The notes under the pieces: model-generated
Seen by the model: only the letters and a program-made list of their open reading frames with translations
Told to the model about the DNA's origin: nothing
The model's database searches: none
Position numbers and translations under genes: made by a program
Part shown: one piece after another, positions 18,288 to 29,000 of the stretch
How the letters are laid out: each line of letters opens with the position of its first letter
How positions within the stretch are numbered: the first letter of the stretch is position 1
NCBI GenBank assembly: GCA_040510375.1
Contig: JBEVJC010000019.1
Location: forward strand, 1 to 64,000
Direction of reading: 5' to 3'
Length of the DNA: 64,000 nt
Origin: JBEVJC01 sp040510375
GTDB lineage: Bacteria; Bacteroidota; Bacteroidia; Chitinophagales; Chitinophagaceae

Positions 18288-18451
18288 GAACAGGTCGCCG
18301 GCAAACTTTCGCCCGTCTGCCTGTTAACGAAACTTGTTTATGAAACTAAAACCCTGGCCCGGGCATTTCGCCGCGGTCGCTCCACAATTATTACCTGTTG
18401 TTGTATTTATTTCCCTGCTCCTGATCCGGGCCGGCCTTTTTTAGTTTTGGA

Positions 18452-20899
18452 ATGTTATTAGTCAAATTGACATTTATTTTGAATAAAGAGAAATATAAAC
18501 GATTGAAAAGAACGGTCAGAAAAACACTTTTTCTTCTTTGCCTGATCACGGGAGTGACGATCCTCCATGCGCAGGAAGGCCTGTACCCCAATGAGTTTCC
18601 TGCTGGTAATGTGCACCTGCTGGATGGACCATTTAAAAAAGCACGCGATCTCAACATCCATACCCTTCTTCAATACGATACCGACCGGCTGCTTGCGGGT
18701 TTCCGTAAGGAAGCAGGACTGGCACCAACAGCCGCGACCTTTCCCAACTGGGATGGATTGGAGGGTCATATCGGTGGACACTATCTCTCCGCCCTTGCCA
18801 TGAACCTCGCCGCCACAGGCAACCCGGAATGCGAAAAACGTTTGCTTTATATGATCAGTGAACTGAAGGAATGTGCAGCAGCCAATAACAAAAAAGGTGG
18901 ATGGGCAACCGGTTACCTGGGCGCAGTTCCAAAAAGTGAACAGATCTGGAGCGGATTTATTAAAGGCGACTTTGCTCCCTACCATGCTGCCTGGGTTCCT
19001 TTTTACAATGTCCATAAAATGTATGCAGGCCTGCGCGATGCATGGTTGTATGCCGGTAATGCCGATGCCAAAGAACTCTTCCTGGCTTTTTGCGACTGGG
19101 CCATCATGATCAGCAATAATTTATCGGAAACCCAGATGCAGTCAGTCCTGGATATGGAACACGGCGGCATGAATGAAGTCCTGGCCGATGCGTACCAGAT
19201 GACAGGTTACGACAAGTACCTGGATGCTGCAAAAAAATTCTCGCATTTTATGTTGTTGGATGCAATGAAAACTTCAACCGACAACCTGGATAACAAACAC
19301 GCAAATACACAGGTTCCAAAAGCCGTAGGTTTTGAACGAATCGGTGAACTGTCGGCCGATGCCGATTACCTGAAGGCTGGAAATTTTTTCTGGGAAACTG
19401 TGGTTACCAGACGTACACTCGCCTTCGGCGGAAACAGCCGCCGTGAATTTTTTCCTGCCGTAGCATCCAGCCGCGACTTCGTGAATGATGTGGAAGGACC
19501 CGAAACCTGCAACTCCTATAATATGCTGAAGTTGACAGAAACCGTTTTTCGCGTAGAACCCCTTGCAAAGTATGCCGACTATTACGAACGTACACTGTAC
19601 AACCATATTCTTTCCACCCAACACCCGCAACATGGAGGATATGTATATTTCACGCCGGCCCGGCCACGTCACTATCGGGTTTACTCCTCCCCCAACCAGG
19701 CCATGTGGTGCTGCGTGGGCAGCGGTATGGAGAACCACGGAAAATACGGCCAGTTCATCTATACCCATACAAAAGATTCCCTGTTTGTGAATCTTTTTAT
19801 TGCGTCAACGGTCGACTGGAAAGAAAAAAATATCCAGCTGAAACAGGAGACCAGTTATCCCGAACAGGAGCGTACTAAAATCATTGTTACCGGCGGCAGC
19901 GCAACAATCACGCTGTTGATACGCTATCCGGGATGGATGACGAAAACAAAACCTGTTATAACTGTCAACGGCAAAACATTTACCTATAACAACTCTCCTT
20001 CATCCTATATCGCCATCAGAAGGACCTGGAAAAAAGGCGATGTAATAAATATCTCACTTCCAATGACCACCCGCGTGGAGACCATGCCCAACCTGCCTTC
20101 CTATATTGCGTTCATGCGCGGGCCCATCCTGCTTGCTGCAAGAACCGGAACGGATAGTTTGCGGGGACTGATTGCGAATGACAGCCGCTGGGGTCATATA
20201 GCAGGTGGCGAACGTTTACCCATTGAACAATCGCCGATTATCATCGACAACCAGATCAGTGATCTCGGTCGCAAACTTTTACCCGTAAAAGGGAAACCGT
20301 TAACCTGGTCCACTGCAGGAATAAAATTTGTAAACGGCCAGCAACTTCTTCTTGAACCATTTAATAAAATCCATGATTCACGTTACATGATGTACTGGAT
20401 GGCTCTTGACAACGCAGGTTACCGGAAATACCTTGATTCGTTTGCGCTGGTGGAACAAAAGCAACTCGACCTGCAAAAACGGACTGTGGATTTTGTGGCG
20501 CCAGGCGAACAGCAGCCGGAAGCGGATCATTTTATGAAACAGTTGAACTCCACCACTGGTAACCAGCAAAATGAATTCTGGCGATCGGCAACTGATAGCG
20601 GTTATTTCAGCTATCAGTTATCAACGGGCAAACAGTTGCAACTGGCACTGCTGGTAAAGTACTGGGGTGCTGAATGGGGCAAACGGAAGTTCGACATATT
20701 TATCGACGATGAAAAATTGCTGACGGTCGACAATACCGGCAAATGGAACCAGTCGGAATTCCAGCAAACAGAATACACCATCCCATCATCCATGTTGAAC
20801 GGCAAGGAGAAGATCAGGGTGAAGTTTCAATCGTACCCGGGCAGCACGGCGGGTGCAGTTTATTATATCCGGCTTGTGAAAAATATAGAAGAAAAATAA
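18452..20899 (+). CDS. GH127/GH146 beta-L-arabinofuranosidase
   Basis: 815 residues with a signal peptide ending near HAQ (about residue 41). The catalytic domain is of the DUF1680 type. The Zn-thiolate site is conserved: Glu351 and Cys353 in ETCNSYNM and the pair Cys420-Cys421 in MWCCVGSG, the first being the expected nucleophile, with Glu332 (RREFF) the likely acid/base. These enzymes release L-arabinose from beta-L-Araf linkages. The opening VHLLDGPFKKARDLN and the C-terminal beta domains resemble GH146 members more than classical GH127. Likely periplasmic. First gene of a plus-strand operon with GH43 and GH51. The start could also be the TTG at about codon 18, nearer the signal peptide. 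Confidence 0.9.
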   Translation: MLLVKLTFILNKEKYKRLKRTVRKTLFLLCLITGVTILHAQEGLYPNEFPAGNVHLLDGPFKKARDLNIHTLLQYDTDRLLAGFRKEAGLAPTAATFPNWDGLEGHIGGHYLSALAMNLAATGNPECEKRLLYMISELKECAAANNKKGGWATGYLGAVPKSEQIWSGFIKGDFAPYHAAWVPFYNVHKMYAGLRDAWLYAGNADAKELFLAFCDWAIMISNNLSETQMQSVLDMEHGGMNEVLADAYQMTGYDKYLDAAKKFSHFMLLDAMKTSTDNLDNKHANTQVPKAVGFERIGELSADADYLKAGNFFWETVVTRRTLAFGGNSRREFFPAVASSRDFVNDVEGPETCNSYNMLKLTETVFRVEPLAKYADYYERTLYNHILSTQHPQHGGYVYFTPARPRHYRVYSSPNQAMWCCVGSGMENHGKYGQFIYTHTKDSLFVNLFIASTVDWKEKNIQLKQETSYPEQERTKIIVTGGSATITLLIRYPGWMTKTKPVITVNGKTFTYNNSPSSYIAIRRTWKKGDVINISLPMTTRVETMPNLPSYIAFMRGPILLAARTGTDSLRGLIANDSRWGHIAGGERLPIEQSPIIIDNQISDLGRKLLPVKGKPLTWSTAGIKFVNGQQLLLEPFNKIHDSRYMMYWMALDNAGYRKYLDSFALVEQKQLDLQKRTVDFVAPGEQQPEADHFMKQLNSTTGNQQNEFWRSATDSGYFSYQLSTGKQLQLALLVKYWGAEWGKRKFDIFIDDEKLLTVDNTGKWNQSEFQQTEYTIPSSMLNGKEKIRVKFQSYPGSTAGAVYYIRLVKNIEEK

Positions 20900-20938
20900 A
20901 ACAGAAGCGACTTTAACAAGATTTATAAAAACCAGTCC

Positions 20939-22555
20939 ATGCTAAATATTTTCACCGGGATATTACTGGGTATGATATTCATGTTCACCGCGAAGGCACA
21001 ACAGGCGAGGAATCCGGTAATCTTTGCTGATGTGCCTGATCAGTCGGTCATAAGGGTTGGAAACAATTACTACATGAGTAGTACTACCATGCACATGAGT
21101 CCGGGTGTGCCAATAATGAAGTCGACCGACCTGGTAAACTGGCAGCTGGTCCGTTATGCCTACGATACACTTGCCGATATGGATGACCTGAATCTCCTGA
21201 ATGGAAGGACAGCTTATGGTAAAGGGACCTGGGCAAGTTGCATCCGCTATCACAAGGGACGTTATTATATTTCCAGCTTTGCACAGACAACGGGTAAGAC
21301 CTATATTTTTTCTACCGATAATATTGAAACCGGCAAATGGCAAAGTGTTTCTTTCCGGCCAGCCTATCACGACCACAGCCTGTTTTTTGATGATGATGGC
21401 AAAGTTTACCTGGTGTATGGCACAGGCAATTTAAAAATTGTAACACTTAAAGATGACCTGTCGGGTATTGAGCCCGGGTCCGAAAAAGTATTGATTGAAA
21501 ATGCAAGTGCACCGGCAGGTGATAATATCGGACTTCGAGCTGAAGGCTCGCAGTTATTCAGGATAAACGGAAAATATTTCCTCTTGAACATCACCTGGCC
21601 CCGCGGTGGTATGCGAACGGTCGTGATCCATCGTGCAGATAAACTGAACGGACCGTATGAAGGACGACTGGCACTGCAGGATCTTGGCGTTGCACAGGGG
21701 GGACTGATTGATAAACCCGATGGTACCTGGTTTGCTTATTTGTTCCGCGATTATGGCGCAGTAGGAAGGATTCCGTACCTGGTACCCGTTTCCTGGGTGG
21801 ATGGATGGCCGGTATTTGGAATTAACGGAAAGGTTCCGGAACAGCTGGGCCTTCCGGCCTCAAACGGCCTGATACCGGGCATTGTAGCGTCAGATGAATT
21901 CAGTCGAAATAATAAAGACAGGGCCCTGCCCCTGGTCTGGCAATGGAACCATAACCCGGATAACCGGTTCTGGTCAGTTTCAAAACGGAAGGGTTACCTG
22001 CGATTGACCACCGGCCGGCTGGACAGTAGTTTCGTAAAGGCCAGGAATACCTTAACCCAACGAACATTCGGACCAGTAAGTTCAGCAACCACGCGCATTG
22101 ATGTATCAAACATGAAGGATGGTGACCTCGCCGGTCTCGGATTATTACAGGAGCATTACGGACTGGCAGGTGTGCGGATAACCGATAACAAAAAACAACT
22201 GGTGATGATCAATGCCGGTGGGAAGGAACCCGTGGTTGCCGCAACCATCCCGCTGGACCAGAAGTTTGTTTTTCTTAGGGCCAGCTGTGATTTCGAAGGA
22301 AAAAAAGATGAAGCCAACTTCTTTTACAGCCTGGACGGAACTACCTGGACCCCTATCGGCACAACCCTTAAAATGAGTTATACCCTTTCCCATTTTATGG
22401 GTTACCGTTTTGCACTTTTTAATTATGCAACCATTCAGACCGGGGGGTATGCAGATTTCGACTACTATCATATCAGCAACCAGTTGAATGAAAACAACGA
22501 AAAAACCAAAACCGGATCAACCCGATCCGTGACCAATAAAAACTTAAATCAGTAA
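20939..22555 (+). CDS. GH43 arabinofuranosidase/xylosidase
   Basis: 538 residues. Signal peptide to about residue 20 (FMFTAKAQ). A five-bladed propeller with the GH43 acid triad: a general-base Asp near 31-34 (FADVPDQSV), Asp145 in AYHDHSLFF and Glu202 in LRAEGSQLF. From about residue 325 a C-terminal concanavalin-like beta-sandwich follows, as in GH43 beta-xylosidase / alpha-L-arabinofuranosidase enzymes. Lies 39 bp after the GH127/146 gene and 9 bp before a GH51, so the three act together, probably on arabinose side chains. Confidence 0.9.
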   Translation: MLNIFTGILLGMIFMFTAKAQQARNPVIFADVPDQSVIRVGNNYYMSSTTMHMSPGVPIMKSTDLVNWQLVRYAYDTLADMDDLNLLNGRTAYGKGTWASCIRYHKGRYYISSFAQTTGKTYIFSTDNIETGKWQSVSFRPAYHDHSLFFDDDGKVYLVYGTGNLKIVTLKDDLSGIEPGSEKVLIENASAPAGDNIGLRAEGSQLFRINGKYFLLNITWPRGGMRTVVIHRADKLNGPYEGRLALQDLGVAQGGLIDKPDGTWFAYLFRDYGAVGRIPYLVPVSWVDGWPVFGINGKVPEQLGLPASNGLIPGIVASDEFSRNNKDRALPLVWQWNHNPDNRFWSVSKRKGYLRLTTGRLDSSFVKARNTLTQRTFGPVSSATTRIDVSNMKDGDLAGLGLLQEHYGLAGVRITDNKKQLVMINAGGKEPVVAATIPLDQKFVFLRASCDFEGKKDEANFFYSLDGTTWTPIGTTLKMSYTLSHFMGYRFALFNYATIQTGGYADFDYYHISNQLNENNEKTKTGSTRSVTNKNLNQ

Positions 22556-22564
22556 ATCGCAAAA

Positions 22565-24109
22565 ATGAAACATTATCTATTAATTGCCGCTTTCAGCACT
22601 CTTACCCTGGTGGCCAACAGCCAGGACCTGGTCTCGATAGATGTCACGAAAGCAAAAGACAGGATCAACAAAAATATCTATGGACATTTTTCCGAACACC
22701 TCGGGCGATGTATTTATGATGGGCTGTATGTAGGCGACAGCAACAAGACCATCCCCAATAAGGATGGCATCCGGCTGGATGTGATTGCAGCACTGAAAAA
22801 ACTGAAAGTGCCTGTACTTCGCTGGCCCGGCGGATGTTTCGCTGATACCTACCACTGGCGCGATGGTGTTGGACCCAAATCAACCCGCCCGAGCATGCTG
22901 AATGTGTGGTGGGGAAATACAAAGGAAGATAATAGTTTCGGCACCAATGAATTCCTTAACATGTGTGAGGAACTTGGAGCAGAACCTTATCTGAGCGGCA
23001 ATGTAGGTAGTGGTACACCAGGTGAACTGAGCGACTGGATCAAATACACCACCCATCCAAACAATAGCAGTCCGATGCCGGAAATGCGGGCAGCAAATGG
23101 AAGGGATAAACCATGGAAAGTTAAATTCTGGGGACTGGGTAACGAAGCCTGGGGATGCGGTGGTAATATGAAGCCGGAATTCTATGCAAATATTTACCGG
23201 CAGTATGCCACATTCATGACTGCTGCATCAAATAAGGATACTATTTACCGCATTGCCAGCGGGGCAAACGGGGGCGATTATAACTGGACGGAGGTACTGA
23301 TGCGGGATCTTCCTCCCAATATGTTCGACGCTTTGGGTCTGCATCATTATAGTGTGATCAACTGGAATAAAAAAGGCTCTGCCACTGAATTTTCCGAACA
23401 GGAATATTTCCTGACGATGAAGCAGGCCCTCCAGATGGAAGAACTGATTACCAAACACAGTGCGATCATGGATAAATATGATCCGCTGAAGAAAAAACAC
23501 CTGGCGGTTGACGAATGGGGTGGCTGGTATGATGTGGAACCCGGCACCAACCCGGCCTTTCTTTACCAGCAGAATACCATGCGGGACGCCATGATTGCTG
23601 GCAGCAGCCTGAATATTTTTAACAACCATGCCGACCGCGTGAAGATGGCCAATCTTGCACAGATAGTAAATGTACTGCAGGCCGTGATACTGACCGAAGG
23701 GGATAAAATCCTGCTGACACCAACTTATCATGTAATGGAAATGTATAACGTTCACCAGGATGCAATGATGCTTCCGGTACGGGTTACCAGTACCGATTAT
23801 GTTCAGGGAGACCAGAAACTGAAGGCCGTAAATGCATCTGCTTCACGTGATGACCGCGGTGTTACCCATATTACCCTGGTCAATATCGATCCGAAAAAAG
23901 AACATACAATCAGCATAAATGTAAACGGAGCAACCTACCAGGGTGTAACAGGCAGGATTCTGAAAGCCGCGTCCATGAGGGATTACAATACATTCCAGGA
24001 ACCAGGAAAAATCACTCCTGTTTCTTTCAACGGAGCCACCCTTTCAAAAAATAAACTGACGGTGAAGTTACCACCCGTGAGTGTGGTTGTACTGGAACTG
24101 ACAAATTAA
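22565..24109 (+). CDS. GH51 alpha-L-arabinofuranosidase
   Basis: 514 residues, signal peptide to about residue 19 (LVANSQ). TIM barrel plus C-terminal beta-sandwich. Retaining mechanism residues are clear: acid/base Glu194 in GLGNEAWG and nucleophile Glu317 in AVDEWGGWY; the substrate-site motif VLRWPGGCFAD is also present. Removes alpha-L-Araf units from arabinoxylan or arabinan oligosaccharides, probably in the periplasm. Last gene of the plus-strand GH127-GH43-GH51 operon and closed by a strong terminator. Confidence 0.95.
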   Translation: MKHYLLIAAFSTLTLVANSQDLVSIDVTKAKDRINKNIYGHFSEHLGRCIYDGLYVGDSNKTIPNKDGIRLDVIAALKKLKVPVLRWPGGCFADTYHWRDGVGPKSTRPSMLNVWWGNTKEDNSFGTNEFLNMCEELGAEPYLSGNVGSGTPGELSDWIKYTTHPNNSSPMPEMRAANGRDKPWKVKFWGLGNEAWGCGGNMKPEFYANIYRQYATFMTAASNKDTIYRIASGANGGDYNWTEVLMRDLPPNMFDALGLHHYSVINWNKKGSATEFSEQEYFLTMKQALQMEELITKHSAIMDKYDPLKKKHLAVDEWGGWYDVEPGTNPAFLYQQNTMRDAMIAGSSLNIFNNHADRVKMANLAQIVNVLQAVILTEGDKILLTPTYHVMEMYNVHQDAMMLPVRVTSTDYVQGDQKLKAVNASASRDDRGVTHITLVNIDPKKEHTISINVNGATYQGVTGRILKAASMRDYNTFQEPGKITPVSFNGATLSKNKLTVKLPPVSVVVLELTN

Positions 24110-24178
24110 TCCGGATAGAGGTATCCGTAATTTCAGCTTGCTGAATAATAAAAACAACAGGAACATTTATATGATAAG

Positions 24179-24208
24179 AAAAGGGCGGCAGGTGCCGCCC
24201 TTTTTTAT
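24179..24208. terminator. Rho-independent terminator after GH51
   Basis: AAGGGCGGCA-GG-TGCCGCCCTT, a perfect 10-bp GC-rich stem followed by a T-run on the plus strand. A short A-run precedes it, so it may also serve the converging susD transcript. Confidence 0.9.
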
Positions 24209-24287
24209 TGTGGGCATTATCGGTAACCATGGTTTTACCCTGGCAACACTCTACTATTGTTGGTATTATCAGTAACCCTGGTTTTGC
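24207..24287. repeat. Imperfect direct repeat at the susD 3' end
   Basis: 24207-24238 and 24256-24287 align without gaps at an offset of 49 bases with 27 of 32 identities. The second copy contains the last codons and stop of susD (minus strand), so the first is a duplicated gene tail lying between susD and the terminator. Confidence 0.6.
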
Positions 24288-26050
24288 GGATATTTGGGCC
24301 CTTCGGTCACCAGGTCAATCTGTGATTGTGGAATCGGCCGCAGCATATTGTAAGGCTGCACGGTTGCTCCGCCTTCGGGATTGTGCAGGCTTACCCGTTG
24401 CACCAGTGTCTTCGTTCGCGACAGATCCCACCAACGTGTATCTTCTGCAAATAATTCCCTGCTCCGTTCATCCAGCAGGAAATCAAGTGTGATATCCCCC
24501 GGCAATACACGTTGCGCATTAACCGCATCAGCATATTCGGTTGGCGTCTGAATGGCTTTGGCAGCGGCTCGGAGCCGGAGCACATTGATCATATCGGCAG
24601 CATCCTGTGGTGTTGCACCACCTTTGAATGCAGCTTCAGCGGCAATAAGGTACACGTCAGCAAAACGGAACAGGATATATGGCCGGTCTGAATAGTCGTT
24701 CAGGTGACCCCTGGTAGAATCATCAAACTTGCGGGTGCTTGGGAAAAAGCTGGCTGTATATTTCACAGTGGAACCTGCAAGGTAGTCGGGTTCGAAGATT
24801 ATACCTTTAAACGCCGCCCTTTCATCAGGTGTAACAACGCGGTCCACCATCCAGATTGAGGTATCAACCCCATTGATCAATTGCCCTCTTGGAGTAACTG
24901 CTCCCAACGACCCCCTGGCAGACATTTCCGTGCTGTTTGATAACCATACAGTCTGGAACGTGCCTTCAAATCGCGAATCGGTTGCGCGATTGGCGAATGC
25001 AACATCCAGTATGTATTTCATATTTGGCCGGATCCGCTGGAAAGGGCGCCCGTTATTTATATCCCGCAAGGTTACATTGGAGCCACCGGTTGCAGGATAA
25101 TTTGCATTGATAAGCGGATAGTTGGGCCGCCACATGAAGTTTGATTTGTTTTCGTTGAAATTACTGGCAGCTGCGCCTACATCAGAGTTCTGTCCGAATT
25201 TAAGGTTCTTGGTATGGTCAACCACCATCAGTACTTCAGGACCATATTCATTACCTTCTTTAAATACATTCCCAAAGTATGGCAGGAGATCGAGACCGTA
25301 CGTGGCCTTATTATCAATCAGGCTTTTTGCGATACTGTATGCCTGTTGGAAATCTGTTGGCTGTGCTGCATCTGACCAACCTCTCCAGAGATGTGTTTTT
25401 GCCAGCAGGTACAATGCCGTTGCCCTGAACGCAGGTTTTCCGGTACCGGTGGCCGGTACTACCGGAAGGTCCACCGCAGATTCTGTAAAGTCCCTGATGA
25501 TCTGGTCATAAAGCTCAGCCAGGGGTGCAGGTGCATCTGCCGCTGAAGCGGAAGTATTAAAAGTAACATGTAGTGGCACCTCGCCAAATGTGGTAACCAG
25601 ATAGAAATAACAAAACCCGCGAAGGAATTTCGCCTGCGCCAGTAACTGCGTTTTTGTTGCAGCAGGAATATCTGCATCGGCGCCATACTGGAGAACGCCA
25701 TTGGCTGTATTGATATCAATGAACATCGAGTTCCAGAATCCTTCGTAATCGTTCGTTGATGTTTTAATGAGCGGATTATTATAGTTGAACCAATGTTGCA
25801 CATCGGCTGCAGCACCTCTTAATGTTTCATCCGTACCACCATTGAAGAGCTGTGTAAAAATCTGTGTGCTCCAATGACCACGGAAGCTGGAGTATATGCC
25901 CGCTATACCACCCTGGACACCATCACTGGTGGTAAAAAAAGCTGGAGCGAAGGTCGTTCTCGGTTGCTCTTCCAGCAGCTTTTTACAACCTGAACTGAGA
26001 ATTACAACAGCACCCAGTATCAATCCGAATTTTAAAATAGTATGTTTCAT
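24269..26050 (-). CDS. susD: SusD/RagB-family glycan-binding lipoprotein
   Basis: 593 residues. A lipoprotein signal with the lipobox LSSGC puts Cys22 at the mature N-terminus. The mature part has the SusD pattern: KKLLEEQPRTTF near the N-terminus, TPR-like helices around QAKFLRGFCYFYLVTTFGEVPL, and a C-terminal YLIAAEAAFKGG ... DFLLDERSRELFAED segment. It is the surface lid of the TonB-dependent glycan importer and starts 16 bp after susC. It probably binds arabinose-substituted oligosaccharides. Confidence 0.96.
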   Translation of the reverse strand: MKHTILKFGLILGAVVILSSGCKKLLEEQPRTTFAPAFFTTSDGVQGGIAGIYSSFRGHWSTQIFTQLFNGGTDETLRGAAADVQHWFNYNNPLIKTSTNDYEGFWNSMFIDINTANGVLQYGADADIPAATKTQLLAQAKFLRGFCYFYLVTTFGEVPLHVTFNTSASAADAPAPLAELYDQIIRDFTESAVDLPVVPATGTGKPAFRATALYLLAKTHLWRGWSDAAQPTDFQQAYSIAKSLIDNKATYGLDLLPYFGNVFKEGNEYGPEVLMVVDHTKNLKFGQNSDVGAAASNFNENKSNFMWRPNYPLINANYPATGGSNVTLRDINNGRPFQRIRPNMKYILDVAFANRATDSRFEGTFQTVWLSNSTEMSARGSLGAVTPRGQLINGVDTSIWMVDRVVTPDERAAFKGIIFEPDYLAGSTVKYTASFFPSTRKFDDSTRGHLNDYSDRPYILFRFADVYLIAAEAAFKGGATPQDAADMINVLRLRAAAKAIQTPTEYADAVNAQRVLPGDITLDFLLDERSRELFAEDTRWWDLSRTKTLVQRVSLHNPEGGATVQPYNMLRPIPQSQIDLVTEGPKYPQNQGY

Positions 26051-26066
26051 TTCTGTTTTTTTTAGG

Positions 26067-29000
26067 TTAGAATCTCAGGTTTACTCCGAAAACAATCTGG
26101 CGTGTGGGTGGTATTCCCATACCAACGGTGACCGCTCTTGTCGGAACCGGTGTTGCGCCTCCACCCTGTATCCCTACTGCATTGCCGGTGCCGTTTCCTT
26201 CGGGATCGAGCCCGAGATCATCCCTGATCAGTGGTGCCCAGAGTATGAACGGGTTCTGGGCAGATACATACGCCCTGAACGATTCAATTCCCGATTTGCC
26301 AAGTAAACGACTGGTGAAATTATATCCGAGTTCAATAGTCCTGATCTTTATAAACGAGCCATCGCGGTAAGTGAGTGTAGAGGTATACTGAAGTGCGTCA
26401 CGGCTTGCGTCGGGTTGTGGGAAATTATTGGTCGGGTTGGTAGGCGTCCAGTAATCAACTTTCAACTGGCTCACACGACCGTTCAGGAAAAATGGATAAC
26501 CGGCTGCACCACCGTCTGCCGAAAGATACGTAGCTGCCACAGTCTGTCCGAAACGTCCGAACATCACAATATTCAGGTCAAAGTTTTTATATTCAAACCT
26601 GTTGGATAAACCTGCAACAAGATCAGGCTGGAAATTGCCGACTATCTGCCTGTCTGCTGCTGTAATTGCATTGTCCTTATTTTTGTCCTCCAGTTTTATA
26701 TCCCCGGGTGCACTTCCGTAAATAGCTGCTTCTGCTGCTTCATTCAGTTGCCAGATCCCCGTTTTTTTATAATCGAAAATGGAAGTAACCGGATGTCCTA
26801 CAAACCATCCGTTACCCAGGTCCTGTTGTAACCCCAGCTGTAATTCCTTAATTTCTTCCCGGTTGAAGAACGCATTGAAATCGGTAGTCCACCTGAAACC
26901 ACCCGGCGTCTGGATATTAATACTGCTGACAGATAATTCCATGCCATTTGTTCCTGTCTTTCCTATATTGGTCAGGATGGAATTGGTTCCGTTACTCCGC
27001 GGCAGGTTACGCTGCAACAGGATATCGTTCGTGGTGGTTTTATAATATTCGATACTACCGGTGATACGGTCGTTCAGCAAACCGAAGTCCAGACCGATAT
27101 TAAGTCCTGTTGTTTTTTCCCAGGTCAGTTCTGGATTCGGACTGGTATTGAGAATGTAACCGTTTACGAAATTAGTTCCCACAATGGAGCCCGGTCCGAA
27201 GTTGTAGAAGTTACTGCTGAGACTACCCAGTGTAGTGTATGACCCAACACTCGCATTGGAACTGACTCCCAGTCCGCCTCTCAGCTTAAGAGTTGAAACA
27301 GCAGTCACGTTTTCAAAAAATTTCTCCTTATCAATATTCCAGCCAACAGAAACCGCCGGATAGGTTACCCACTGATTACCCGGGGCCAGCACTGAAGCTC
27401 CGTCAGTCCTTACAGTTGCTGTCAGCAGGTAGCGATCATCAAAGGAATAGATCGCCCTGGCCATATAACCTATGAGGGCAGACTCGTTGTATTCGCCCGC
27501 CTGGGGATTAACCGTATTTACCAGCTGCCAGTTGTAATCCTGCAGGTAATCGGCCGGGACTCCCTGCCCGTTAAATTGCTGTGCCTGGAAATGATTTTTC
27601 TGGACTTCCTGCAACACCTGGGCCTGTACACGATGCCTTCCTGCAATAAGGGTATTGTACTCAAAGGAGTTGTTAACCGTGTATTGCCAGCCTTCTGAAT
27701 TATACTGACTCAGTGTTGAACCTGCTACAGTTGGATTCTGGTTGAATACGGTGTTGGGCCCGGTGTAGTTACTATTTGTAGTCTGCGACCAGCCATAACC
27801 GAATGTGGACCTGAATTTCAGGTCCTTCAGGATTTTCACCTCACCATAAAAATTATGCTGGAACTGGTAACGACGGGAAAATGCCTTGATCAGGTGATCG
27901 TTGCCAATTGAAGTCAGCGGATTGATCTGGGCATTATCCACTCCCTGCTGTGTAGCGGGTTTAAGATTGATCGTACCATCATCGTTATAAGGTTTATATA
28001 AAGGACTCAGCCGCGTTGCAGCACCATAAGCGTTAGTACCAAGCCGGTTTGAACGCAGAAGTGTATTGAAACTGGTGAAGCCTATTTTGATCCGGTCAGA
28101 AACCTTGTGATCAATGTTTATATTAAATGAATACCGGTCCAGCTCCTGGTCGGGGATTACTCCCGTTTCACGGTAATAACCCAAACCAAAAAAATATTGA
28201 GTTTTCTCATTACCACCTCTCACGTTCGCATCGTGACTGGTCCTCATTCCGGTTTTAAGCAGTAACCCCTGCCAGTCGGTGGAAACACCTTCTGCAAGAT
28301 TCGTTATTTCAATCGGGGTTAGCTGGTAACTATTACCCACATTTGGATTGGTAAGAAATGCAGGCTGCCCCTGACGGGCATCTTCCTTGAACTTTGCATA
28401 TTCTTCACCATTGAACAGGTCGTACGTACCAATTGCATTAACCATTCCAACATAACCGTTATAGGAGGTAACCGCCTTGCCGCTTGTTCCTCTTTTTGTA
28501 GTAATTATAATTACACCATTGGACCCCCTTGAACCATATACAGCTGTTGCCGACGCATCCTTGAGGATATCAATGTTCGCAACATTGTCGGGATTGATAT
28601 CGTTCACACTTCCGCCGTACACCATACCGTCTACCACAATCAACGGATTGTTACTCCCGGTAATGGAACGGTTACCCCTGATCCGGATCTCGCCACCAGC
28701 CCCGATCTGGGAACTGTTGCTGACGATATCCACACCAGCAGCCCTTCCCTGTAACTGGTTATATATATTGGGTGCCTTAATCTCATTGAGCGTTTCACCT
28801 TTTACTGAAACAGTTGATCCCGTCACATCTTTTTTGCGCTGGGTACCATATCCGATCACCACCACTTCACCAAGATCACCGGTGAAGGCCAGGAGTTTTA
28901 TCTCAAGCGGGGCATCACCTGTCACAACTACCTCCTGGCTTACAAAATTTACATTGGAAAAAACCAACACGCCACCCGTTGGTACGGTTATCGAAAAATT

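Noticed and set aside
18258..18461. Small plus-strand open frame between LacI and GH127/146
   Set aside because: It starts inside the operator and promoter and has no family features.
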